From the NCBI GenBank assembly GCA_033807775.1, contig CM066317.1, forward strand, positions 12,597,370-12,661,369: 64,000 nt of DNA, read 5' to 3'. The notes beneath the pieces were generated by a model. It made no database searches and was not told the DNA's origin. It was given only the letters and a program-made list of their open reading frames with translations. Source of the stretch: Saussurea involucrata. Lineage: Eukaryota > Streptophyta > Magnoliopsida > Asterales > Asteraceae. Position numbers and translations under genes: made by a program. This document shows positions 34,666 through 45,072 of this stretch, piece after piece. Position 1 is the first letter of the stretch; each line of letters opens with the position of its first letter.

Positions 34666-35827
34666 TGTTAGACAACCTAGGGGGGGTAAGGTTGTATTTT
34701 AAATCTTTTACTTTCAAAAAATTCTTTTATAAATAAATACAGTACAGAAACAGTATAAATAAATCAGAGTATAGAAATAATAAATAAACAACAATTATAT
34801 AAACAGATATAATTTAAATGCACAGCGGAATAAATAAAGAGATAAAGGATAGAGATACTTGACACAGAGATTTACTGATTTACCACCAACTGTGATAAAC
34901 CAGCAGCCGAGACACTTCTCGACACGATCCAATAAATGTATTCTTTACGGTAGAACACAAACCAAATACAAAGGAATTTGTAATAGTTTCTCAAGCCTCT
35001 GCTATGAGATAAACAGGATCACACACCCGTTATTCAAATACTTACAAGAGGAGTATAACTCACAATGGGTAATCACTCTTGTATAATATCTCACACTTGG
35101 ATATTTAAAAAATATTTTATAAAATATATAAATATATATTAAAAGAGAGAGCTGAGAGAATGGTGTTGTTGATGCTTATTGTTGTTGTTATTCTCTTGCT
35201 TCCATCACCACCAGCATGCATCATTTATACCAAGGAAGCTCCAACGGCATTGTGAGTTGGCGGTATACCGGCTATCCCCCGCGGTATACCGTGCAGAGGA
35301 AAAAGCACATCAAGATCAGAAAGTCAACTCTGCAAAAACCAACGGAAACAGTACCCGCGGTATACCGGCTGAACACCGCGGTATACCGCGCAGAAGAAAA
35401 GACTTCCAACCAATCAGAGATGCACACCGAGCCTGCCGCGGTATACCGGCTGAACACCCGCGGTATACCGGCCGTACCACCGCGGAATACCGGCTCTACC
35501 TTCGCGGTATACCTGCGTCAGAAAGTGGTTGCAGAAACAGTACGCATGGCAGATACTTCTAGAACCAAAATTTCTTATTTAAAATATTATTTAAAGGGTT
35601 TTTAGAAATATCCAAGTGGTATATTATTTTAGGGTGATTATCATTATTAGATATAAACAATGATGACGACGTAAAACTTCCGTCTTGAACTCTTCAGATA
35701 AAATCTTCGTGTTCTTCAAGAACTGTACACTTGGATTAGATTGTTAGATAAACAATAATACGGTGTGTTTGTAATCATCAAAATAAATATATAAAATATA
35801 TAGAGATGTGGTACACTTGCACCAACA
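34666..35827 (-). repeat. 3' LTR of the gag-only element
   Basis: 1162 bp; the palindrome array is at about 35262-35515. Open plus-strand frames here are incidental and are repeated in both LTRs. Confidence 0.93.
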
Positions 35828-36030
35828 ATCTCCCCCTTTTTGATGATGACAAACACAACCGCTAAGCATGAGCATATGCGGTTTCTCTCCCCCGTTTGTC
35901 GAAACAAAAAAGGGTCAAGAAAGACGGTATGCTTCCCCTCGAGAGATGCTCCCCCTCAAAATATGCATATAATTGAGGTAGCATGAACTCATGGGTAAAG
36001 AAAATAAAACGCTCCCCCTCAAATTAATAA
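35828..36030 (-). other. Polypurine tract and PPT-like copies
   Basis: AAAAAGGGGGAGA on the minus strand abuts the 3' LTR at 35829-35842. Similar TTTGAGGGGGAGC words recur near 35949 and 36010, so there are several candidate priming sites. Confidence 0.7.
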
Positions 36031-36180
36031 CGATATCAATTTGATTTTATAAAATTTGAGGGATAAAATAAAATGCAAAAAGCAATAGAGACAAAGATAT
36101 ACAAACCAATACGAAACACTTGCACCAAAACGGATCTTAAGGCTTCAATTTTCGGTTAATTTTATGTGATAAAAAAAATC

Positions 36181-36489
36181 ACCACGTATTATGACCTCGT
36201 CAGGTAACCACGTATTATAACCTCGGCAGGTAACCACGTATTATAACCTCGGCAGGTAACCACGTATTATAACCTCGGCAGGTAACCACGTATTATAACC
36301 TCGGCAGGTAACCACGTATTATAACCTCGGCAGGTAACCACGTATTATAACCTCGCCAGGAACCACGTATTATATCCTCGCCAGGAACCACGTATTATAT
36401 CCTCGTCAGGAAACACGTATTATATCCTCGCCAGGAAACACGTATTATATCCTCGCCAGGAACCACGTATTATATCCTCGCCAGGAAAC
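36181..36489. repeat. Tandem repeat, 12 units of 25-26 bp
   Basis: The unit is ACCACGTATTATAACCTCGG followed by CAGGTA. Units 2-6 are identical; units 7-12 are 25 bp with TATCCTCGCCAGGA endings. It lies between the gag stop and the purine tract region. Confidence 0.95.
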
Positions 36490-36639
36490 ACCTACAAAAG
36501 GCAAAGAAAATTTTTTCGTGGTACCCTTTTCTTATGGGTCCTTTTAACAGTTAGTATAAAACATAAACTGCAAAAAAAAATTAAAATATGTTGTCGACAT
36601 AAAATAAAACATGACAACATACAATCCACAAAAATTTGT

Positions 36640-38526
36640 TTAAAACCACAAACGCATCCCACCGGGATTGTCAACATTAAACATTCCTTTCGGAATCCAT
36701 TTTCTAACCATTTTAATTTTGCGATTGTATTTATCATACACATAAAATGAAGCATTTATATTCGCATTAGGTCTAGAAAAATTACTATTATACATACGAG
36801 CATACGGTTTCCTCCCATAATTCACATTTTTTATTTTTGACATATATGGAGGTTTTCTCGTATCAACTTTAGGAGATGCAAAAAATCTTTTAATGGGTTT
36901 ACACGAACATTTATCAACACATGTATCGGAACCAATGCCTTTACGACAATTTATACGATTAGGCATATTTAGCATTTTAAGCATTTTATCATTGCTACTA
37001 TTAAAAGCATTTGCTAATAAGTCATTTCTCTCATGCGATTTACATTTAGCATTTAAACATGCAATTTCATTTTCAAGAGACTCGCATTTTGTACATGTAA
37101 TATCTTCATGTGTCTTTTTATTTAAGCATGCAATTTTATCATTTAAAATAACACAAGATTTACAAATATCTTTTTCACTTAATTTATTTTCTAATTTAGT
37201 GATAACATCTAAATCATGAGCAGATTTTTGTTTACCGTCATCTATTTCCTTTTTATATACAGATACGGTTTCTTTTAAATTAGAAATTTCATCTTTATAT
37301 TTATTTGCGAGAGCAGCCATATCATGAAATGATTTATATAATTCGTCAAGATTATTTTCATCGTCACTATAATAATTATCACTATAATTACTATCACAAT
37401 TATTTTTAGAAGAATATGATGAAGATACCTCATTATCATGGTCGGCCATGAAACAAAAATTTTTGGCCTCATTTATGCTTGCGCTCAACGCGCCTCCAAC
37501 GAGAGCTTTTGGTGTGTTGATTTGTTTTGCTCGTTTCGGACACACACTCGCATAGTGATCCTTGTCGCCACACACATAGCAAAAGCCTTTCTTTTTATTG
37601 GCTTTTTCATCGTCGCTAGATTCGTCATTTTTGTCTTCACTTTTGTGGACGTTGCGACTTTGGTTTTTACCACCACGACGGTAGTCTCCATTTTCTTGAA
37701 ATCTATCATTATTAGCAAACTTTTTGTTAGATAAAAGTTTAGAAAGTTTTCTTACCAACTTGACTAAATCGTCAAGATTTTCGGGTTCGTCATCCGAGGA
37801 ACTTGCATCTTCCTCCTCTTCCTTTTCTTTTGAGGCAATGACTTTTAAAGCTATGGATTTCTTTTTGACTTGCTCCCGGACTTGATTTCTTCTTAGTGCA
37901 ATTTCGTGCACTTTAAGATTGCCGATGAGATCATCGAGCTTCATAGTTGCGAGATCTCGGGAGTCTTCCAAGGATGTGATTTTTGCCATCCACTCCGAAG
38001 GAAGTGCTCGTAGGATTTTCCTTACATAGTCTTCGTTAGGATAAGTGCGACCTAGTCCTTTCAAAGTAGTCATAATGAGGTTAAAACGTTTAAACATTGA
38101 GTCGATTGACTCATCTTTTGACATTTCGAACAATTCATAATCATGAACAAGAATATTTATTTTAGAGCTTTTAACTTGAGTATTTCCACGATGAGTGTCG
38201 CTCAAGCTTTGCCAGATTTGATTAGCAGTTTTATAAGTATAAACTCTTTCAATTTCATCAGAGGTTAAAGCAGCATATAATATATTTTTAGCTTCAAAAT
38301 TTAAACAATAATGAGATTCTTCAGCGGGAGTCCAATCTTTTATGGGTTTATCAACAATAAGATCATTTTCAACTTTGGTTGGTCTAAAATTCCCATTTTC
38401 TATAATATCCCAAATTTTTTGACTTTTGCCACGAACGTGACATTCAAATAGCTCGGCCCAAATGCCAAACTTTTCAGTATCTATCAAAGGAGGTTTAGAA
38501 AACACAAAATTAGTTTGTTGAGCCAT
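36640..38526 (-). CDS. Copia-type Gag of the gag-only element
   Basis: 628 aa from the ATG at 38526 (MAQQTNFVFSKPPL). A longer in-frame reading extends to 38586 but enters the LTR. It has the copia-type Gag fold in the first 220 residues (WAELFECHVRGKSQKIWDII, HDYELFEMSKDESI, LRALPSEW), a charged linker, a zinc knuckle CYVCGDKDHYASVC near residue 315-330, a coiled coil with several CxxC pairs, and a C-terminus ending after KWIPKG. The SIRE-like Gag in this window ends with a similar KWVPK block. There are no internal stops, as expected for a gene under recent selection or very recent insertion. The protein would pack the element's RNA into particles. Confidence 0.92.
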   Translation of the reverse strand: MAQQTNFVFSKPPLIDTEKFGIWAELFECHVRGKSQKIWDIIENGNFRPTKVENDLIVDKPIKDWTPAEESHYCLNFEAKNILYAALTSDEIERVYTYKTANQIWQSLSDTHRGNTQVKSSKINILVHDYELFEMSKDESIDSMFKRFNLIMTTLKGLGRTYPNEDYVRKILRALPSEWMAKITSLEDSRDLATMKLDDLIGNLKVHEIALRRNQVREQVKKKSIALKVIASKEKEEEEDASSSDDEPENLDDLVKLVRKLSKLLSNKKFANNDRFQENGDYRRGGKNQSRNVHKSEDKNDESSDDEKANKKKGFCYVCGDKDHYASVCPKRAKQINTPKALVGGALSASINEAKNFCFMADHDNEVSSSYSSKNNCDSNYSDNYYSDDENNLDELYKSFHDMAALANKYKDEISNLKETVSVYKKEIDDGKQKSAHDLDVITKLENKLSEKDICKSCVILNDKIACLNKKTHEDITCTKCESLENEIACLNAKCKSHERNDLLANAFNSSNDKMLKMLNMPNRINCRKGIGSDTCVDKCSCKPIKRFFASPKVDTRKPPYMSKIKNVNYGRKPYARMYNSNFSRPNANINASFYVYDKYNRKIKMVRKWIPKGMFNVDNPGGMRLWF

Positions 38527-38560
38527 TAAAAAAATATTTAAACAGAAAATTTTGAAAGAC

Positions 38561-38574
38561 CCGCTCTGATACCA
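38561..38574 (-). other. Primer binding site, initiator Met tRNA
   Basis: TGGTATCAGAGCGG on the minus strand, two bases inside the 5' LTR. Confidence 0.9.
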
Positions 38575-38576
38575 AA

Positions 38577-39739
38577 TGTTAGACAACCTAGGGGGGGGTA
38601 AGGTTGTATTTTAAATCTTTTACTTTCAAAAAATTCTTTTATAAATAAATACAGTACAGAAACAGTATAAATAAATCAGAGTATAGAAATAATAAATAAA
38701 CAACAATTATATAAACAGATATAATTTAAATGCACAGCGGAATAAATAAAGAGATAAAGGATAGAGATACTTGACACAGAGATTTACTGATTTACCACCA
38801 ACTGTGATAAACCAGCAGCCGAGACACTTCTCGACACGATCCAATAAATGTATTCTTTACGGTAGAACACAAACCAAATACAAAGGAATTTGTAATAGTT
38901 TCTCAAGCCTCTGCTATGAGATAAACAGGATCACACACCCGTTATTCAAATACTTACAAGAGGAGTATAACTCACAATGGGTAATCACTCTTGTATAATA
39001 TCTCACACTTGGATATTTAAAAAATATTTTATAAAATATATAAATATATATTAAAAGAGAGAGCTGAGAGAATGGTGTTGTTGATGCTTATTGTTGTTGT
39101 TATTCTCTTGCTTCCATCACCACCAGCATGCATCATTTATACCAAGGAAGCTCCAACGGCATTGTGAGTTGGCGGTATACCGGCTATCCCCCGCGGTATA
39201 CCGTGCAGAGGAAAAAGCACATCAAGATCAGAAAGTCAACTCTGCAAAAACCAACGGAAACAGTACCCGCGATATACCGGCTGAACACCGCGGTATACCG
39301 CGCAGAAGAAAAGACTTCCAACCAATCAGAGATGCACACCGAGCCTGCCGCGGTATACCGGCTGAACACCCGCGGTATACCGGCCGTACCACCGCGGAAT
39401 ACCGGCTCTACCTTCACGGTATACCTGCGTCAGAAAGTGGTTGCAGAAACAGTACGCATGGCAGATACTTCTAGAACCAAAATTTCTTATTTAAAATATT
39501 ATTTAAAGGGTTTTTAGAAATATCCAAGTGGTATATTATTTTAGGGTGATTATCATTATTAGATATAAACAATGATGACGACGTAAAACTTCCGTCTTGA
39601 ACTCTTCAGATAAAATCTTCGTGTTCTTCAAGAACTGTACACTTGGATTAGATTGTTAGATAAACAATAATACGGTGTGTTTGTAATCATCAAAATAAAT
39701 ATATAAAATATATAGAGATGTGGTACACTTGCACCAACA
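38577..39739 (-). repeat. 5' LTR of the gag-only element
   Basis: 1163 bp with an array of eight GGTATACC-type palindromes in its middle part. Confidence 0.93.
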
Positions 39740-40037
39740 ATCCCCACATCGGGGACATAAAGAACGTCCAACATCGAAGCCAGTCATATCCAACATCGAA
39801 CGAAAAAGAATGTCGTGCATTAGACAACACACAGAGATGCTAGTTTTCATCAGAACCAACTTATACCATTTCATTAGAACAAAATGAGATGAAGACGGAA
39901 TATATTGTTTTTTCAACCAACTCCTTTATCCCCTTTAATAAGAACGTCCACCCTTACCCAAGAACCATACCCACTCGTCACACTCGTTACAAAAAGAATT
40001 ATATTATGAACTACGTCTTCCAACCCCTCTACGTTAA

Positions 40038-40339
40038 GGGGTGTTTGGGAGTGCTTATATTTTTAACTTATGCTTATTTGCTTATGTGGTGAGGAAAAAC
40101 AGTTTTTAAAAAGTGTTTGTAAAAAATTGAGGGTAAAAAGGTAATTTGGATAGATAAGGAAATAAAGAGAAGTAAATAAGTAGGTATGGAATGACTTATC
40201 AAAAACAACTTATTTGTGGTGAGGAGAAGCAAATAAGCACTTTTGATTTTTTCTATCCAAACACTCCAAATAGCTTATTTGCGGTGAAAAGAAGCTATAA
40301 GCAAATAAGTCAAAAATATAAGCACTCCCAAACACCCCC
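40038..40339. mobile_element. Tourist-like MITE with GGGGTGTTTGGGAGTGC ends
   Basis: 302 bp. The inverted ends GGGGTGTTTGGGAGTGC and GCACTCCCAAACACCCC are near-perfect, with TAA on both flanks (40035-40037, 40340-40342). Repeated CTTATTTGC words pair across the centre. Confidence 0.85.
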
Positions 40340-40670
40340 TAAAGCTCTCCCTCTAGGATACTTATGTCATCCTCAAGACCACAACCATTCTCCCAGCCTA
40401 TTGGTTACTGAAACCTCCGCGCCCTCTTCTAAACAATACTAGGAATTTATCGCAAAGCTTTAAATTCCCCAACCGTTAGAAAAAAGAGTTGTCCATCCAA
40501 GTTTTATTTGATGTATTTCAAGTAATAAAATGAGATAAATATAGATTTAAAACTTTATGCTAATATGACAAAAAATAGGATCTTTTATAATTTATTTGAA
40601 AAAGATAATATAAATAAATTACAGCTGTTACATGTTTTTCTTTTTTCATATACTTTCGTAGTTTATCAAT

Positions 40671-41434
40671 GGAAAAAGTTCAGAAAAACCCAACGAACTA
40701 TCAAATTTTGTATGATTAAGTCTCAAAATTATTTTTTTGAACGAAAAAACCATTAAACTTTCTCATTTTGAATGATTAAGTCCCTAAACTATTTTTTAGA
40801 TGAAAAAGCCATTAAACTTTTTTTTATTTTGAATGATAAATTAAACATTTTTCTTAAAAATATAGATCACCGAACTATTAAAAATTGTTTGTAACTGACT
40901 AAAAAAGTTTTAAAGAAAAAGAAAAAACTTAAATCAATTTACCGTTCCCAAACCATACGTCATTCAAACCTTAAGCAAACACCGGAGTCAACAACTTGAT
41001 TGATGATATGGAGAACGGACAAAGATGGGGCGACGCGGAGTGACGAGGGGGAGCGATATCGTTGGTTGCGAGGGGTTTGAATGGCGTTGGGTTTGGGAAC
41101 GGTAAAACCGATTTAGATTTTTTTCACTTTAAAATTTTCCTAGTCGGTTACATGTAGTTTTTTTTTTGTTAAAATGATACACGTAACCAATTTTGAAAGT
41201 TCGATGATCTATTTATTAAAAAATATTCAATGATTTAATCATTCAAAATGAGAAAGTTTAATGGTCTTTTCATTCAAAGTGAGAATTTTTAAGAGTTTTT
41301 TCATTCAAAAAAATAGTTTAGGGACTTAATCGTTCAAAATGAGAAAGTTTAATGGTTTTTTCGTTAAAAAAAATAGTTTACGGACTTAACCATTCAAAAT
41401 GAAATAGTTCGTTGGTTTTTTTTGAACTTTTCCC
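40671..41434. mobile_element. Foldback-type element with long inverted arms
   Basis: 764 bp, almost entirely two inverted arms. The ends are GGAAAAAGTTCAG and TTTGAACTTTTCCC. The flanks TTTATCAAT and TTTATGAAT match at 8 of 9, a Mutator-like target size. Each arm repeats ATTAAACTTTCTCATTTTGA-type words. The centre holds a GC-richer spacer at 40990-41090. Confidence 0.75.
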
Positions 41435-41656
41435 TTTATGAATTTATATAAATACAATTGTATTAATTTACTTAAGTGCAAAGCGACTTTCTTTAAATAC
41501 AAGACAGATTCTGGCTTCAATCCCGACCCCTAATAGCCTCCGTCATTAAGTGAGCCAAAAAATACCTCCTCAAGTATTCTTAGAGGCGGGTTCCATATAA
41601 GACTAGTTGAATTACTAGTAATGTCGTAGTCAACTTTTTGCTTAAATTTACTTATT

Positions 41657-41880
41657 GGGTTGGGTTCACGTGACACCAACCTGTTTTCGTGAGACCGTGA
41701 GACCAAAAAATTAACACTAAAACTTTACAGTGATTCATTGTGAAGGTAAAAAAAACAGCAAACCTTCACAACAAAAACACTATGAAGGTTTTACCTTCAA
41801 AGTCTTTTGCTGTGAACGTTTAATGTTAATTTTTTGGTCTCATGGTCTCACAGAAATAGTCTGATCTCACGTGATCTCAA
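41657..41880. mobile_element. Palindromic MITE-like element
   Basis: Inverted arms around GTGAGACC, a 1-bp variable linker and ATGAGACCAAAAAATTAAC, centred near 41770, with paired AAGGTTTTACCTTC words in the middle. The left edge GGGTTGGGTTCACGTGA recalls the GTGAGAAG family. No clear target duplication. Confidence 0.5.
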
Positions 41881-42746
41881 GTCTTTACTTTATTAATCAG
41901 TTATTTGATCTATTCCAAATAATAAAACAAGTTGAAAATAGAGTTACTTATAAATTCATTTATTCACGAATGTTGTAAATTTATTTTTTTAATCGACGAA
42001 TCAAATAAAATAAAATTTATTAAAATAAAAATATAAAAATACAGATAAATAAAAATATTAAATATTAATTTTATTAATTAGAGTTTTGATTTATATATTT
42101 TATAAAGGGAAATTAATTAAAATGCCACAAGTTTGACCCAAACTTACCAAAATGCCACAAATCTCGCCTATCTTACCGAAATGCCACAAAAATCCGCGGT
42201 GGATCCCGCGATCGCGGGCCCCAGGCCCACGTGTCACCAAAGTTTGCCCACTTTGCCCGCGTTGGTCCCTCAAGAATGCCCGCGGCCCACCTTTCCCCCC
42301 TCAAGAATGCCCGTGTTGGCAGTTTTGGTCCCTGCCGGCGTTGGGATCCCGCGATCGCGGGCTAACCCGCCACGCGTCGGCCCAGGGTTAACCCTAAATT
42401 TTTTTTGAAGGCAAAACCCCTAATTTTTTCACTTTTGGTCCCTGAAAAATTACACTTTCAGCCCCTGTACTTGCACGAATCTTGCATGCTTTTACTGTTT
42501 TTTTCCACAATTATTGTACTTTAAAGACCAATTTGTGGTTGAAATTCATTTGCATGTTTGAATCAATGTTAAATCAGTGTTTTTGGAATACCAGTTTGTG
42601 GATGAAATGAGAGATTGGTTGTCATCAATGTTGATTGTTTCATTCATAAATAGATGTAAAATGCAATCCATAATCCACACACCGATTTCATACTTCTTTC
42701 TTGATTTCTTTCTGCAATACTTTGTGTTTGAGATACTACTGAAAAA

Positions 42747-43955
42747 ATGAGTTCATCTGTCGCAAGAGCTAAGCTATTTTTCTGTTACGATGGTGAATGG
42801 GTGGAAGACAACAATGAGTGGAATTTTGTTTATAAATCTAAGCATGGTGTAAAAGTGCCAGTAAACTATACTTATCAGAAATTTCTTGCATACGCCATGC
42901 AAAAATGTGGAACCAACCCTTCTGCTGTTTGCAAGTTAGTGTTTAAAAATGGCGATGGGGCATTTGTGGATTTATCCAACGATGGGGATATCTCTACTTT
43001 TCTGCACTTTGCAGTCGATTCAGAAAGTCCCCCATTACTTTTTGTGTATCCCGGTGTATCCGACAAAAACGACGACGACGGTGACGACGAAAACCTCCAA
43101 ATAGAGCAGCTTGATTCTCAATTTCAGGCGTCCAACGCCCCAACGGTTATTTGAGATGCAACAACAACAACCACAACCACACGAAGGGCGTACTGCTGGA
43201 GTTGCTGATGACGAAACCCACGTTTTCAGAACGGGTAATTCTGAAATAGACAGATCAAACACCGATAGTGATGACCAGACCCCTAGTAGAAAATCATGTA
43301 GTCAGATAGATGTCTTTTTTGATATGCCCCCTATTCTTCCAGACTCCCATACCCAGACACAAACCTACGAACCTACACCTTATATTCGCAGTGAAATGTT
43401 ACATGTAGGCCAGATATTCGAGACGAAGGATCTCTTGGCAAGTCAGGTCGGACTTAAGTTCTTGGAAGAGGGTTTCGAAAGGCGCACGTCGAAATCTGAC
43501 AAAACTAGATACATAGTTGAATGTGGCAGAAAAAACTGTGAGTGGAGGATGTACGCGATTGAAACGGGTGGCAAAGGAGGGGCGTTCATTATTAGAAAGT
43601 TGGACGACGTACACACTTGTACGAGGACGCAACTGAATCCCCACCACAAACAAGCCAGCAAAAAGACTTTGGGTGCGATACTGAAAAAAAAAATCTTGAT
43701 GTTAGTAGGTCATTGCGTCCAAAGGACATCGTCCACGATGTTCACCAGCAGTTCGGCGTCACGATTGATTACCACCAAGCTTGGCGTGCGCGATGCCATG
43801 CACTGTTTATGGTGAGAGGCACGTTCGAGGAGTCGTATGAACGACTCCCGGCATATTTATATAATTTGCAACTGCAGAACCCTGGTACTGTCACGCAGCT
43901 ACGGACCGATTCATGTCGACGGTTTGAGATGTGCTTTGTGGCCCTTGGACCCGCG
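42747..43955 (+). pseudogene. MULE transposase, N-terminal half (frameshifted)
   Basis: Begins at the ATG at 42747 with the PB1-like N-terminal domain (LFFCYDGEWVEDNNEWNFVY) and an acidic stretch. The frame shifts near 43110-43150 into the MuDR DNA-binding region (LASQVGLKFLEEGFERRTSKSD, then CGRKNCEWRM) and again in a run of ten A at 43684-43693 before KDIVHDVHQQFGV. It ends at a donor GCG|GTACGT. The SIRE element lies in the intron that follows. At least one, probably two, frameshifts disable it. Confidence 0.82.
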
Positions 43956-44016
43956 GTACGTATTTTAACACGTCATATGTTTACACATTATAAACTATAA
44001 CATTTACAAAGGAAAA

Positions 44017-44992
44017 TGTTGATCCAAACCCTCAGTGATTTGATAATGACCCTCTCTTATACTTAGTGAAAATTGTAAGTAAACAATATGTATCAGAGTT
44101 TCACTATCGCTGATAAGTACTAAGATCTTCCAGTACCGCTGATAGGAACTCTCGCTTTTTAGATTAAACATTCAGCGAACACTGTTCACCATAAATGCTC
44201 TGAGTCTGTTCAGTCATTATGATGATCGCTGATAAGTTAGTTGTTTACTTATGATCCCTGAAGACAAGTTTCACGTCAACAAAGGTTCTACGCTGAAGTC
44301 GAAGATCAAGCTCAAGAACCAGCGACAAGTCTCCTAATGAACTGATGCGGATCAGCGAAGACTCAGATTTGTCCACTCAACGTGAAGTATCAAGTACAAG
44401 ACTTTAGCTATCGCTGAACTTTATCATCTGCTGAATAGTAAATGATAATCGCTGAATCAACGAAAGCTGATCATGAAGTCCTCCGTACAAAGTACTTTTG
44501 TCATAACCACCCTTGCACGCCTCCGTACGAAATGTCAGAAAAGAACCTCCGAATATCTGAAATCGTACAACCACTCTGATACTACACTGTTCATTCTTAC
44601 GGCTACTAAGGTTGTCAACCAAGGTCAATGACATGCAACCAACCAGCTGATGACACGTGTAAAGTATATACTGACTTGCATTAAATGCATGCAGTATATA
44701 AAGAGATGAACTCACTTCATTTGAAGTAACTTTCTAACTCTGGACAAGTTCAAATCTCTCTCAAGATAGGATTTTATTAGTAATCTCCTTATCTTTTTTA
44801 GTGCAAGAAACCTTAGTGTTCCAACTTGTTTAGATTTAGGTTTATCCTTAATCTTGTTTCCGCAACAAGCTGTAAATTGTTAATGATTTACCAATAAACA
44901 ATTTAGAAAAGTAAAATCTGTGTGTTTGTATTCAACCCCCCCCCCCCCCCCCCCCCCTTCTACAAACTTGTATAGGCCTTTCGGGACCAACA
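44017..44992 (+). repeat. 5' LTR of the SIRE-like element
   Basis: 976 bp, TGTTGA...CCAACA. It contains eight CGCTGA/TCAGCG hexamers and a C-run of over 20 near the 3' end. Confidence 0.94.
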
Positions 44993-44994
44993 AG

Positions 44995-45008
44995 TGGTAT
45001 CAGAGCGG
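44995..45008 (+). other. Primer binding site, initiator Met tRNA
   Basis: TGGTATCAGAGCGG two bases after the 5' LTR. Confidence 0.92.
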
Positions 45009-45072
45009 ATTTGTTTAATCTCATAAACAAGATCTAATCTAAGATATTTCTCTTCCTTGCTATTATCTGAAA

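Larger units (their letters stand above)
34666..39739 (-). mobile_element. Gag-only LTR retrotransposon (TR-GAG-like, copia-type)
   Basis: 5.07 kb on the minus strand with TG...CA LTRs at 38577-39739 (5') and 34666-35827 (3') and a perfect 5-bp target duplication ATCCC (34661-34665, 39740-39744). It has an initiator-Met primer site and a purine tract. The only gene is gag; between gag and the 3' LTR there are 0.8 kb with a 12-unit tandem repeat and no pol. The LTRs differ by about two substitutions and one G in a G-run, so insertion was very recent. Its reverse transcriptase and integrase must have come from another element. Confidence 0.93.
34390..39900 (-). pseudogene. LINE reverse-transcriptase remnant split by an LTR element
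   Basis: On the minus strand, 39745-39900 and 34390-34665 read continuously across the inserted LTR element. The reading contains LCPRCGDE followed by ETVDHCLVRCKKVSSVW, the C-x2-C...H-x4-C zinc-binding region that follows reverse transcriptase in plant L1-type LINEs and related gene fragments. Stops and frame changes occur further down. It is the oldest layer of this nest. Confidence 0.65.

Noticed and set aside
35179..35605. Open frames of 127-129 codons in the gag-only LTR, repeated at 39091-39517
   Set aside because: They overlap each other in two frames over a palindrome array inside an LTR; the codon pattern comes from the repeats, not a gene.
36181..36489. Regular short repeats reminiscent of a CRISPR array
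   Set aside because: Units are directly adjacent with no unique spacers, and the sequence is inside a plant retrotransposon.
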